Assembly (NCBI GenBank): GCA_964490005.1
Contig: CAZBBB010000059.1
Coordinates: 1 to 18,534 of the forward strand
Length of the DNA stretch: 18,534 nucleotides
Direction of reading: 5' to 3'
Source: CAZBBB01 sp964490005
GTDB lineage: Bacteria > Planctomycetota > B15-G4
This document shows positions 1-11,619 of this stretch, piece by piece; the stretch's first letter is position 1; the number at the start of each line of letters is the position of its first letter. The position numbers and the translations under genes were made by a program. The notes under the pieces were generated by a model, which ran no database searches, had not been told where the DNA came from, and saw only the letters and a list, made by a program, of their open reading frames with translations.

Positions 1-2
1 GC

Positions 3-731
3 GGCGCGCCGCGCGCGCGCCGCCCGCTGTTCCTCGCGGGCCTGGCCGGCGTGCCGCGCGGCCTGTCCTTCGTCGGCCGACACCCGCGCCTGTGGGTCTG
101 GATCCTGCTGCCGCTGGCCGTGAGCGCGGCCCTGTTCGGCGGCATCGCGCTCGGCGGCTGGCACCTCAGCCGCGCGTGGGTCCCCGATCTCTCGCAGCAG
201 CACTGGGGCTGGTTCGAGGGGCTGCGCACGCTCGTCGCGCCGACGCTCGCGGTGCTGTTCGGCGCGCTCTCGGTGTTCGTCGCGCTCATCGTCACGCTGC
301 TGCTCGCCGGCGTCGTGAACGCGCCCTTCCACGACCTGCTCGCCGAGCGCGTCGAGAGTCTGGTGCTGGCGCGCGCCGATCCGGGCCGCCCCTGGAGCGC
401 GTTCCTCGGCGACGCGTGGGCGGCGCTCGCCGGCGCGCTGCGGCTCGCGCTCTGGCAGGCCGTCGTGCTGGGCCTGCTGTTCCTGCTGAGCTTCACCGTG
501 ATCGGCGCGCCGCTGTTCGCGCTGGCGGGTTTCTACTACGCCGGCTTCGCGCTGTGCGACGTGACCCTCGCGCGCAAGCGCTACGACGCGCGGGCCCGCG
601 CCGCCTGGGCGCGGCGCCACGGCGCGCTGCTGCTGGGGCTCGGCGCGCCGGTGCAGCTCTTCCCGCCGCTGCAGCCCTTCGGCATCGTGGGCGCGACGCT
701 GCTCTACCTGGAGTCTCCCGACAAGGGTTGA
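3..731 (+). CDS. EI24/CysZ-like integral membrane protein (5' end outside window)
   Basis: The reading frame is open back to base 3 with no stop. The residues before the first available start (GTG at 51) read PLFLAGLAGVPRGLSFVGRH, which resembles the conserved N-terminal entry of the EI24 domain, so the true start probably lies upstream and the gene is cut by the window edge. From GTG 51 the product would be 226 aa. Hydrophobic segments, numbered from that GTG, lie at about residues 15-38, 61-88, 130-168 and 190-220, with an arginine-rich loop near 174-190. This matches the four-segment EI24/CysZ-like membrane fold. CysZ is a sulfate permease in enterobacteria, but most members of this broad family in other phyla have no known substrate, so sulfate transport should not be assumed. 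metG follows on the same strand after 49 bp. Confidence 0.75.
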   Translation, partial: GAPRARRPLFLAGLAGVPRGLSFVGRHPRLWVWILLPLAVSAALFGGIALGGWHLSRAWVPDLSQQHWGWFEGLRTLVAPTLAVLFGALSVFVALIVTLLLAGVVNAPFHDLLAERVESLVLARADPGRPWSAFLGDAWAALAGALRLALWQAVVLGLLFLLSFTVIGAPLFALAGFYYAGFALCDVTLARKRYDARARAAWARRHGALLLGLGAPVQLFPPLQPFGIVGATLLYLESPDKG

Positions 732-764
732 GGGCGCCGCCGCTGCGTGTCGCGCGCGCGCTGT

Positions 765-770
765 GATACA
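765..770 (+). promoter_or_regulatory. possible -10 element of metG
   Basis: GATACA, preceded by TG one base upstream (extended -10 arrangement), lies 10 bases before the metG ATG. It matches three of six TATAAT positions, and no -35 is recognisable. If it is used, the leader would be only a few bases. Weak evidence; metG may instead be transcribed with the EI24 gene. Confidence 0.25.
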
Positions 771-780
771 GAAGGGCGCC

Positions 781-2784
<2,004 letters not shown>

Positions 2785-2806
2785 GCCGCGCCGCGGCCCC
2801 CCGGAC

Positions 2807-4650
2807 TCAGCGTTCGGCGGGCGGCGCCGCCGACGCGGCGTCGTCCGCGACCGGCACGCGCCCGAGCAGCGCCTCGACGTGTCCGCCCGCCTCGCCGCGC
2901 TCGGCGACGACGACGAGCAGCTCGTCGAACAGCGCCGCGCGCACCTCGACCCGGTACCCGGGCGTGGCGTCCGAGGCGACGAGCCATTCGCCACGCGCGT
3001 CGGCGACCAGCGCCAGCGGCGGCAGGCGCTGCCCGGGCGCCGCGCGCAGCAGTTCGAGCAGCGTCGACCGCGGCGCGAACAGTCCGTCGCGCAGCGCCTC
3101 GACGAGGCGCGCGAGGTCGCGCACCGGCGCGAGCACGGCGCCCGCGCCCAGATCGCCCCAGTCGGGCACGAGCAGCGCGGGCGAGACCGGCTCCTCGCCG
3201 CTCGGCAGCCGCCCGGAAGGCAGGCGCGCCAGGTCCCAGCGCGGCTCGCCCTGCATGCCCGCGCCGCCCAGCCGCGCCGGGCGCGTGACGCGCTCGGCCA
3301 GCAGTCCGCGCAGCGTCGCCTCGCCGGCGTCCTCGAGCGCCATGAGCAGCAGCGCGCGCCCGGCCGCCGACGGGCCGCCGTCGGGCTCCGCGAGCGGCGC
3401 GGCGAGGATCCGCGCGAGCACCTCGTCGCGGTCGGGCGAATCGAGCCCCTCGATCCGGTCGGGCAGCCCCGAGCGGTCGAGGAACAGGTCCCGCAGCGTG
3501 ATGCGGCTCTTGTCGTCGGGCACGCGGCGCACGTGGCGCGCGAGCACGTCGTCGAAGGACAGCGCGCCCTCGGCGTGCAGCGACAGCGCGGCGGCGAGCG
3601 CGAGCAGGTGCGACAGCTCGCCGAGCGGGAAGGCCGCGCCCGTGCCGAGCGGCAGCGCCGAAGCGGTCGAGACGAGCCCGTAGCCCTTGTGCAGGAGCGT
3701 CTCGCCGCCGCGCTGCACGAGCGCGACGCCGTCCAGGCCGCGCTCGACCAGCAGCGCGTCGAGCGCCGCGCCCTCCGCGCCCGCGACGATCGGCTCCTCC
3801 CAGGCCACGAGCTGCGGCGCCGCGCGGCGCTCCGTGACGTGGAAGCGCAGCGTCACCGGTGTGTTGCGCGGCGGCGCGCGCTCGGGATGGATCGTGAAGA
3901 GCGTGTCGTCGAGCCCGTCGAGCGAGTTGCGCTCGAACAGCGAGATGCCGCTGCCCTCGAGATACACGGCGGCGAGGCAGCCGTTGAGGTCGGGCAGGCT
4001 GACCATCTCGACGCGGCGGCCCTGCCGCAGCGGCCCGAACTGGCTGCCGGTGTAGACCCAGCCGACGTCCTCCGGGCTGTCGCCCGTGCGCACGTCGACG
4101 AGCAGCGTCTCGAGCGGGGCCTCGTGCGCGCGCCCGGCATCGTCGGTCCACGCCACCGAGAGCTCGACCAGCGGGCCGGCCGCGGGCACGGCGATCCAGG
4201 GCGAGACGCCGGCCTCGATCTGCTCGTCGGTCGGCGGCGGCTCGACGGCGAGGAAGCGCTGCGGCAGGCCCGGCACGAGCCCGAGCGCGCGCAGCGCCGC
4301 GTCGATCAGCGACGGCGCGGCCTTGACCACGAACAGCGCCTCGTGCGTCTTGCCGCGGTCGGTGACGATCACGTACTCGATCGGGTAGCCGAGCGAGACG
4401 GCGTCGTGCAGCGTGCCGCCGCGCGCGAGCACGACGCGCGCATCCCAGTCGATGACCAGGCCCGCCTCGAGCAGGCGCGGCTCGAAGTCGGCCGGGTGCG
4501 CGGCGAGCGCCGCGGGGTCGGGCGGCGGCTCGCCGAGCCAGTGCACGGCCGCAGGCCAACCCGGCCCGGGCGGCGGGCGCTCGCCGTCGGCGTCCGACGG
4601 CTGGGCGCCGAGCGCCGACGCGCAGGACAGCAGGAACGCCGCTGTCCGCT

Positions 4651-4654
<4 letters not shown>
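2807..4654 (-). CDS. secreted YdjY-domain protein fused to a degenerate serine beta-lactamase-like domain
   Basis: A 615-aa product if translation starts at CTG 4654. Residues 1-17 look like a signal peptide: K and R at positions 2-3, a hydrophobic core AAFLLSCASALGA, then QPS. Residues about 60-230 resemble the YdjY domain; the clearest block is GKTHEALF (101-108) followed by PSLIDAALRALGLVPG. Residues about 320-600 resemble the class C beta-lactamase/serine hydrolase fold (AEGALSFDDVLARHV, ITLRDLFLDRSGLPD). The expected SxxK is E346-L-S-H349, the YxN is P428-S-A430, and the H/KTG position near 561-564 reads SDAT, so no catalytic residue remains. No ATG, GTG or TTG lies between the clpC stop and GTG 4546, and starting at 4546 would remove the signal peptide. 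It is the last gene of the mcsA-mcsB-clpC block and converges on metG. Its function is unknown; an envelope binding or regulatory role is only a guess. Confidence 0.75.
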
Positions 4655-7176
<2,522 letters not shown>

Positions 7177-7234
7177 GGTGGCGGCCGGGGCAGGGAGGGG
7201 TGGGGCCGGGCGACGGGCCCCCTGAACATCGGCA

Positions 7235-7254
7235 GAAGGCCGGGGGGGGCCTTC
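7235..7254 (-). terminator. GC hairpin at the mcsB stop codon
   Basis: GAAGGCC and GGCCTTC form a perfect 7-bp stem around a six-base loop, overlapping the mcsB stop in the 76-bp mcsB-clpC gap. No U-tract follows on the - strand, so it is a poor intrinsic terminator. It could attenuate or stabilise the transcript between mcsB and clpC. A second short stem (GGGGCC/GGCCCC) follows in the same gap, and no clear clpC promoter is seen. Confidence 0.3.
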
Positions 7255-8317
7255 AGGCCGGCTGCAAAGTATCGCGAATCAGGGCCGCCCGCACCATGTC
7301 GCGCTCGGCGGGCGGCAGCTCGCGGCCGGCCTGCCACTGCAGGTGGCCGGGCTGCATGCGGATCATGAGCGCGTGCAGCACGGGCAGGCTCGTGCCGGCG
7401 ATGAGCGAGAGCGCCGTGCCGAGGCGCAGCGCCGAGAGGTGCGCGAGCGCCTCGCGCGAACTGATGCGCCGCGCGTGGCCCAGGATGGCCCAGGCGCGCC
7501 AGACGAGATCCTCGAGCCGCACGCGATCCTCCTCGAGCAGGATCTGCCGCGCCTTGCGCTCGAAGTTCACGACGTGCTCGAGCACTTCCTGCAGGTCGGC
7601 GACGGCCTGCTCGGGCGAGCGGCCGAGCGTCACCTGGTTGCTGATCTGGTAGAAGTCGCCCTCGGCGCGGCTGCTCTCGCCGTGCGTGCCGCGCACGGTG
7701 AGCCCGAGCTTCTGCGCGGCCTTGTGCACCTTGACGATGTCGGGCTCGCGCGCGCCGCCCTTGGCCTCGCGCCGGAAGGACAGCGCGGGCAGGTGCAGCA
7801 TGACCGAGACGCGCAGACCCGTGCCGGTGTTCGTCGGGCACGAGGTCAGGTAGCCGAAGCGCGGGTCGAAGCTGTAGGGCAGCAGCTCGCCGAGCGCGTC
7901 GTCGAGCCCGTCGATGCGCGCGCCGAGACCGGACAGTTCGAGCCCGGCCGCGAAGACCTGCAGGCGCAGGTGGTCCTCCTCGAGCAGCATGATGCTCGTC
8001 GTGCCGTCGGCGCTGGCCGCCACGCCGTGCGGCCGGCGGTCCTGCACGTGCTCGGCCGAGACGAGGTGGCGCTCGTAGAGCACGTCGCGCAGCACCGGGT
8101 CGAGCGCGACGAGATCGACCCACTGCAGGCTCTTGTCGACCTGCGCCACGGCCTCGCGCAGGCGCTGCAGCAGACGCCCGTCCTCGCCGTCCTTGAAGCG
8201 CGACTTGAAGGAGTACCCGTCGACGTTGCGCGCCAGGCGCATGCGCGTGCTCACGACGACGTCCTGTTCGGCGCCCTCGGCGAGCAGCCAGAGCTTCTCG
8301 AGCGGCGGCGGCTTCAC
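7253..8317 (-). CDS. mcsB: protein arginine kinase McsB
   Basis: ATP:guanido phosphotransferase-family kinase that phosphorylates arginines on proteins; in Bacillus this is a degradation tag for ClpCP. The product is 354 aa, the expected length. Visible blocks are STRMRLARN (23-31, nucleotide binding), EEDHLRLQ (113-120), TSCPTNTGTG with the conserved Cys160, and THGESS with Glu214 followed by the YQISNQ block, covering the Cys and Glu positions expected of an active kinase. Near the C-terminus R339-D340-x-x-R343 matches the RDxxR pocket that binds phospho-arginine in Bacillus McsB. The start is GTG 8317, overlapping the mcsA stop as GTGA; the frame upstream of it is only the mcsA shadow. All the key residues that can be seen are intact, so it is probably an active enzyme. 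Confidence 0.95.
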   Translation of the reverse strand: MKPPPLEKLWLLAEGAEQDVVVSTRMRLARNVDGYSFKSRFKDGEDGRLLQRLREAVAQVDKSLQWVDLVALDPVLRDVLYERHLVSAEHVQDRRPHGVAASADGTTSIMLLEEDHLRLQVFAAGLELSGLGARIDGLDDALGELLPYSFDPRFGYLTSCPTNTGTGLRVSVMLHLPALSFRREAKGGAREPDIVKVHKAAQKLGLTVRGTHGESSRAEGDFYQISNQVTLGRSPEQAVADLQEVLEHVVNFERKARQILLEEDRVRLEDLVWRAWAILGHARRISSREALAHLSALRLGTALSLIAGTSLPVLHALMIRMQPGHLQWQAGRELPPAERDMVRAALIRDTLQPA

Positions 8318-8934
8318 GCGTCGGCGCCCGCCGGGCCCGTCCCGCGCTTGCGGCGCCGGCCGGAGCTGTCCGGGTCGAGGCGCGACAGCTCGTCGCGCAG
8401 GCGCGCGGCCTCCTCGTAGTTCTCGGCCGCGACGGCCTGCTCGAGGGCCTTGCGCTTCTGCTCGATCTCGTCGGGCGGCTGCGCGGCCGGCGCCTCGTCG
8501 GCGAGCTGGCCGCCCGCGCGCTCGGCCTCGGGCGCCTCGGGCGGCAGCGTCGAGCGCCCGGGCGGCGCCTTGCCGGCGTAGAGGTCGGCGCCGTGGATGC
8601 GCTTGAGCAGGCGCTCGACCTCGGCGCGGAAGACCTCGTAGTCGTGCGCGCAGCCGAAGCGGCCGCGCTGGCGGAACTCGGCCCAGGTGATGCCGCAGTG
8701 CGGGCAGGCGCGGTCGGACTCGACCAGGCTGCGCCGCGCGAGGGCCGCCATCGGCTCGAAGGACTTGAGCAGCTTGGCCAGCTCCTGCTGGCCGGCCTGC
8801 GGGAGCTGCAGCTCGCGCGCGCAGCTCTCGCACAGATGCTGCTCGGTCTTCTTGCCCGCGCGGATCTCCGTCAGGTGGACGGTCGCGGGCTGCGGGCAGC
8901 GGTCGCAGGTCTTGGGGCCGGGCATGGCCCCCAT
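8314..8934 (-). CDS. mcsA: McsA-like zinc-binding, UVR-domain activator of McsB
   Basis: Partner and activator of the arginine kinase in the McsAB-ClpC system. The product is 206 aa from ATG 8934; a second ATG at 8925 is preceded by a G-run and is an equally reasonable start. Zinc-type cysteines are C10/C13 and C35/C38, then C77/C80 (CPHCGITWAEF) and C95. The fourth ligand of the second cluster is not a cysteine: the sequence is GCAHDYEVF, with H97 and D98 where Firmicute McsA, from memory, has a Cys. A Pro/Ala-rich stretch follows at about 120-160, then a UVR motif (AAENYEEAARLRDELSRL, about 172-189) and a basic tail. It starts seven bases after murD and overlaps mcsB by four, so the three are probably cotranscribed. 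The UVR motif alone is also found in UvrB/UvrC, but the zinc motifs and position identify McsA. Confidence 0.9.
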   Translation of the reverse strand: MGAMPGPKTCDRCPQPATVHLTEIRAGKKTEQHLCESCARELQLPQAGQQELAKLLKSFEPMAALARRSLVESDRACPHCGITWAEFRQRGRFGCAHDYEVFRAEVERLLKRIHGADLYAGKAPPGRSTLPPEAPEAERAGGQLADEAPAAQPPDEIEQKRKALEQAVAAENYEEAARLRDELSRLDPDSSGRRRKRGTGPAGADA

Positions 8935-8941
8935 TCTCGCA

Positions 8942-10366
8942 TCAGCCCGCCGATTGCGACAGCCGCCCGGCCGCGCCCTGCGCGAGGGCCTCGCGGGCGA
9001 ACACGGCGGCGCGCTCCTCGTAGTTGGTGAACTGGTCGTGGCTGCTGTAGCCGGGCGAGAGCAGCACGGCCTCGCCCGGGCGCGCGAGCCGCGCGGCGCG
9101 CGCGACGGCCGCCGGCACCGTCCCCACCATCTCGGCCGTGACGCCGCGGCGCGCGAGCGCCGCCAGCAGCGCCGGCCCCTGCTCGCCGATGGTGAACACG
9201 TGACGCGCCCAGCGGCGCGCGCCGTCGAGCAGCGGCTCGGGATCGAGCCCCTTGTCGTGGCCGCCCACGATGAGCAGGCACGGCAGGCCCAGCGCCTGCA
9301 GCGAGGCGCGCGTCGATTCGGGCGTCGTCGAGACCGAGTCGTCGATCCAGCTCACGCCGCCCCAGGTGCCGACCGTCTGCATGCGATGCGGCGGCCGCTC
9401 GTAGTGCTGCAGCGCCGTGGGCAGCGCGCGCACGGCGCGCACCTCGTCGGAGAGCACGGCGGCGGCGACGAGCGTGGCGCAGGCGAGGTCGAGGCGGTTG
9501 GCACGGCCGGGCAGCGGGATGTCGGCGTCGGCCAGCACGCGCTCGTCGCGGCGGTCGATCAGGTCGCCCTCGGGCCCGACGTGCAGGTCGGGGCGCGGCG
9601 CGCCCGGGACGCGCCGGCGCGCGCCGGGCAGCAGCCCGCCGCCGAACCACAGCGAGGTGCCGCGGTAGCCGCCGGCCAGGGACAGCACGTGCTCGTCGTC
9701 GGCGTTGAACACGGCCCGCCGGGCGTGCGCCAGGATCTTGCCCTTCGACTGCACGTAGGCCTGCATGCTGCCGTGCCGGTCGAGATGGTTGGGCGTGATG
9801 TTGATGATCGCCGCCACGCCGGGCCCGAGCCGCTCGAACTCGAGCAGGTCGAGCATGAAGGACGAGATCTCCAGCACCGCGACGTCGCCGGTCCGCGCCA
9901 GATGCAGATCGTCGAGCAGCGAGCCGCCGATGTTGCCGCCGAGCCGCGCGCGCCGGCCCGCCGCCGAGAGGATCGCGTGCACGAGGCTCGTCGTGGTCGA
10001 CTTGCCGTTGCTGCCGGTGATGCCGACGACGGGCCCCGGCCAGTGCTCGATGAGCAGCCCGATCTCGCTGCGCAGCGCGACGCCCGCCGCGCGCGCCGCG
10101 GCCACCGGGGGCGCGTCGAGCGGCACGGCCGGGTTCACCACGAGCAGGTCGGCGTCGGTGAAATCGACGCCCTCGTGGCTGCCGAGCACGAGCTTCGCGC
10201 CGAGCGCGGCCAGCGGCGCGGCGGCCGCGCCGAGGTCGCGCGCGCGGTCGGTGACGAGGACGTCCGCGCCCTGCTCGAGCAGGAAGCGCGCGGCACCGAA
10301 GCCTCCGCCGAAGCGACCGAGGCCCAGCACGATCGCGCGCCGGCCCGCGAGCGGCGTGCCCGCCAC
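8942..10366 (-). CDS. murD: UDP-N-acetylmuramoyl-L-alanine--D-glutamate ligase
   Basis: Cytoplasmic ATP-dependent ligase that adds D-glutamate to UDP-MurNAc-L-Ala in peptidoglycan precursor synthesis. The product is 474 aa from GTG 10366; a G-rich stretch upstream (GGCGGGGGC) may act as ribosome binding site. An N-terminal Rossmann domain starts GLGRFGGG (15-22), the ATP loop is GITGSNGKST (115-124), and the central domain carries NITPNHLDRHGS. The C-terminal Mur ligase domain is present. The usual DSKATN motif reads DSVSTTPEST, so the conserved lysine is Val; this may be a lineage variant. GLGRFGGG is, as far as I recall, typical of planctomycete-type MurD. No other mur genes are adjacent. 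Upstream is the PEGA lipoprotein (2-bp gap) and downstream mcsA. Confidence 0.95.
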   Translation of the reverse strand: MAGTPLAGRRAIVLGLGRFGGGFGAARFLLEQGADVLVTDRARDLGAAAAPLAALGAKLVLGSHEGVDFTDADLLVVNPAVPLDAPPVAAARAAGVALRSEIGLLIEHWPGPVVGITGSNGKSTTTSLVHAILSAAGRRARLGGNIGGSLLDDLHLARTGDVAVLEISSFMLDLLEFERLGPGVAAIINITPNHLDRHGSMQAYVQSKGKILAHARRAVFNADDEHVLSLAGGYRGTSLWFGGGLLPGARRRVPGAPRPDLHVGPEGDLIDRRDERVLADADIPLPGRANRLDLACATLVAAAVLSDEVRAVRALPTALQHYERPPHRMQTVGTWGGVSWIDDSVSTTPESTRASLQALGLPCLLIVGGHDKGLDPEPLLDGARRWARHVFTIGEQGPALLAALARRGVTAEMVGTVPAAVARAARLARPGEAVLLSPGYSSHDQFTNYEERAAVFAREALAQGAAGRLSQSAG

Positions 10367-10368
10367 GC

Positions 10369-10812
10369 TCAGCCCCCGCCCAGCCGCCGCACGCGGAACT
10401 CCTGCAGGCGCGCGTGGGCGGCGCGCGCGTCGTCCCAGGTCGCGGCCTCGGGGTCGACGGGCTGCAGGCGCACGTCGAAGGCGTGCTCGTCGACGATCTC
10501 GAAGGGCCAGAGGAACTCGGCGAACACGTCGAAGGGCACGTACGCCCACCAGGGGCGCTCGATCTCGATCGTGCCGACGGCGCGCGCGTGTCCGGGCAGT
10601 TCGGCCTCGACGCGACGCCGCCCGTAGGCCGGAAACTCCTCCTCGTAGGGCGTCGTGCCGACGACGCTGCCGTCGAGCATCAGCCGCGCGCCCGGCGGGT
10701 CGGAGCGCAGCTGCAGCTTGCGCGTCACGCACGCGGGCAGCGCGGCGACCGAGAACGCGAGCGCGCACAGCAGCGCGGCGCGCGCGCCGCGGCCCCGGCG
10801 AGTGGCGATCAT
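10369..10812 (-). CDS. PEGA-domain lipoprotein
   Basis: A 147-aa protein. The N-terminus is basic (RRGRGAR), then a hydrophobic stretch ends in the lipobox L25-P-A-C28, so it is predicted to be a lipoprotein. Directly after comes a PEGA-like beta unit, LQLRSDPPGARLMLDGSVVG then TTPY (about 33-57), where the proline-glycine and the TPY are characteristic. A Trp/Phe-rich patch (PWWAYVPFDVFAEFLWPFEI, about 86-105) may sit against a membrane. Such proteins are widespread in Planctomycetota and Deltaproteobacteria and have no defined function; PEGA domains are thought to bind other surface proteins or S-layer. It has a strong ribosome binding site and is spaced 2 bp from murD, so it is likely cotranscribed with it. 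Confidence 0.85.
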   Translation of the reverse strand: MIATRRGRGARAALLCALAFSVAALPACVTRKLQLRSDPPGARLMLDGSVVGTTPYEEEFPAYGRRRVEAELPGHARAVGTIEIERPWWAYVPFDVFAEFLWPFEIVDEHAFDVRLQPVDPEAATWDDARAAHARLQEFRVRRLGGG

Positions 10813-10819
10813 CGGACGG

Positions 10820-10825
10820 CTCCTC
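10820..10825 (-). promoter_or_regulatory. ribosome binding site of the PEGA lipoprotein gene
   Basis: GAGGAG seven bases before ATG 10812 is the clearest Shine-Dalgarno sequence in the window and fixes this start. Confidence 0.8.
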
Positions 10826-10847
10826 GGCGCCTCGCGGGCGCCTCGCG
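10826..10847. repeat. two tandem copies of an 11-bp unit plus a short hairpin
   Basis: GGCGCCTCGCG occurs twice without a gap. The end of the second copy pairs with CGCGAG at 10851-10856 (6-bp stem, 3-base loop). It lies between tRNA-Ser(GCU) and the lipoprotein gene, so it could mark the tRNA 3' end or be an RNA processing site. GC-rich chance repetition is also possible. Confidence 0.35.
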
Positions 10848-10861
10848 CCGCGCGAGCGGCG

Positions 10862-10953
10862 TGGCGGGCAGGGGGGGATTCGAACCCCCGGACGAAGAAA
10901 CCCTCGTCAACAGCTTAGCAAGCTGCCGCAATCGACCACTCTGCCACCTGCCC
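10862..10953 (-). tRNA. tRNA-Ser(GCU)
   Basis: The - strand folds as a class II tRNA. The 7-bp acceptor stem pairs GGGCAGG with CCTGCCC, the discriminator is G, and CCA is encoded. The anticodon loop is TTGCTAA (anticodon GCT), with a long variable arm GACGA...TCGTC. The T-arm is GGGGG-TTCGAAT-CCCCC. It reads AGC/AGU serine codons. A promoter with a perfect TTGACA box lies just upstream. Confidence 0.97.
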
Positions 10954-10992
10954 GTGCGCCGACCCTCGACAATGCGGTCGGGCGGGGCGGCG

Positions 10993-11022
10993 ATTGAACG
11001 GCGCGGCGGGCCGCGCTGTCAA
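10993..11022 (-). promoter_or_regulatory. sigma70-type promoter between the two tRNA-Ser genes
   Basis: On the - strand TTGACA (11022-11017) is a perfect -35 box. After 18 bases TTCAAT (10998-10993) matches four of six -10 positions. The predicted start near 10986 gives a leader of about 33 bases before tRNA-Ser(GCU). It would drive that tRNA and possibly the lipoprotein-murD-mcsAB block. The rest of the 103-bp tRNA-tRNA gap shows nothing else. Confidence 0.6.
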
Positions 11023-11056
11023 CGACCGCCCGCGGCGGCTCGCCCGAGGCGGCGCA

Positions 11057-11144
11057 TGGCGGAGGGGGTGGGATTCGAACCCACGAGCCCTTGCGGGCCT
11101 GCGGTTTTCAAGACCGCCGCGATCGACCGCTCTGCCACCCCTCC
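11057..11144 (-). tRNA. tRNA-Ser(UGA)
   Basis: Class II tRNA on the - strand. The acceptor pairs GGAGGGG with CCCCTCC, the discriminator is G, and CCA is encoded. The anticodon loop is TTGAAAA (anticodon TGA), the variable arm carries GGCCCGCAAGGGCTC, and the T-arm is GTGGG-TTCGAAT-CCCAC. Its 5' end is only five bases after the stop codon of the DUF151 gene, so it is probably processed out of a transcript that also carries that gene. Confidence 0.97.
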
Positions 11145-11149
11145 GAGGC

Positions 11150-11587
11150 TCACTGCTCTCCGGCCCGGCCCTCGCTCGCGCCCGGCGACGGCTCGGACAT
11201 GCCGATCGCGTCGAGGATGCTCTCGTCGACGAAGATGCGCGCCCCCGTGCCGGTCGCGAGCGCGACCGCGTCCGAGGGCCGCGCGTCGAGCGTGAACTCC
11301 CGCGAACCGTGCACGAGGTTCATGCGGGCATGGAAGATCTCGTCCTTGAGCTCGGTGATCTCCACGCTGCGCAGTTCGGCGCCGAGCTCCTTGAGCAGCG
11401 CGGCGAACAGGTCGTGGGTCATCGGCCGCCGCGTGGGCATGCCGTGCACCTTGCGGTGGATCTCGAGCGTCTCGAAGATCGAGATCACGATCGGGAAGAA
11501 GCGGCCGCCGCCGAGTTCGCGCAGGTACATCTGACCATCGGTCGTGCGGTCGCTGTGCACGATGCGGAACAGCTCGACTTCCTTCAT
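11150..11587 (-). CDS. DUF151 bifunctional nuclease-family protein
   Basis: 145 aa, the usual size for the family. Recognisable parts are the N-terminal MKEVELFRI, the central FFPIVISIFETLEIHRKVHG with MPTRRPMTHDLF, and RPSDAVALATGTGARIFVDESIL near residues 103-125, the most conserved block of DUF151. Members studied in plants and in Mycobacterium act on RNA and DNA, but the role in most bacteria is unknown. The last 15 residues are variable. ATG 11587 has no Shine-Dalgarno sequence, but a TATACT hexamer sits eight bases upstream, so the transcript may be leaderless. The gene follows the CstA-family gene by 32 bp, and tRNA-Ser(UGA) begins five bases after its stop. Confidence 0.92.
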   Translation of the reverse strand: MKEVELFRIVHSDRTTDGQMYLRELGGGRFFPIVISIFETLEIHRKVHGMPTRRPMTHDLFAALLKELGAELRSVEITELKDEIFHARMNLVHGSREFTLDARPSDAVALATGTGARIFVDESILDAIGMSEPSPGASEGRAGEQ

Positions 11588-11595
11588 GGGCGCCG

Positions 11596-11601
11596 AGTAT
11601 A
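11596..11601 (-). promoter_or_regulatory. -10-like element directly before the DUF151 gene
   Basis: TATACT matches five of six consensus positions and ends eight bases before the ATG, so transcription would start at or almost at the start codon. No convincing -35 box is visible at 16-19 bases. It would serve the DUF151 gene and tRNA-Ser(UGA). Confidence 0.4.
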
Positions 11602-11619
11602 GCCCCGGCGCGCGGCGGC

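Noticed and set aside
763..780. GTG 763 as metG start
   Set aside because: It would add MIQKGA, which lies over the weak -10-like sequence; ATG 781 begins just before the conserved core.
3200..4600. Short + strand open frames opposite the YdjY gene
   Set aside because: Ser/Arg-rich translations without domains, typical of antisense frames in GC-rich DNA.
4615..4635. Lipobox (FLLSC) in the secreted YdjY protein
   Set aside because: The Cys is at position 11, too early for a normal lipoprotein signal; a signal peptidase I site after ALGA is more plausible.
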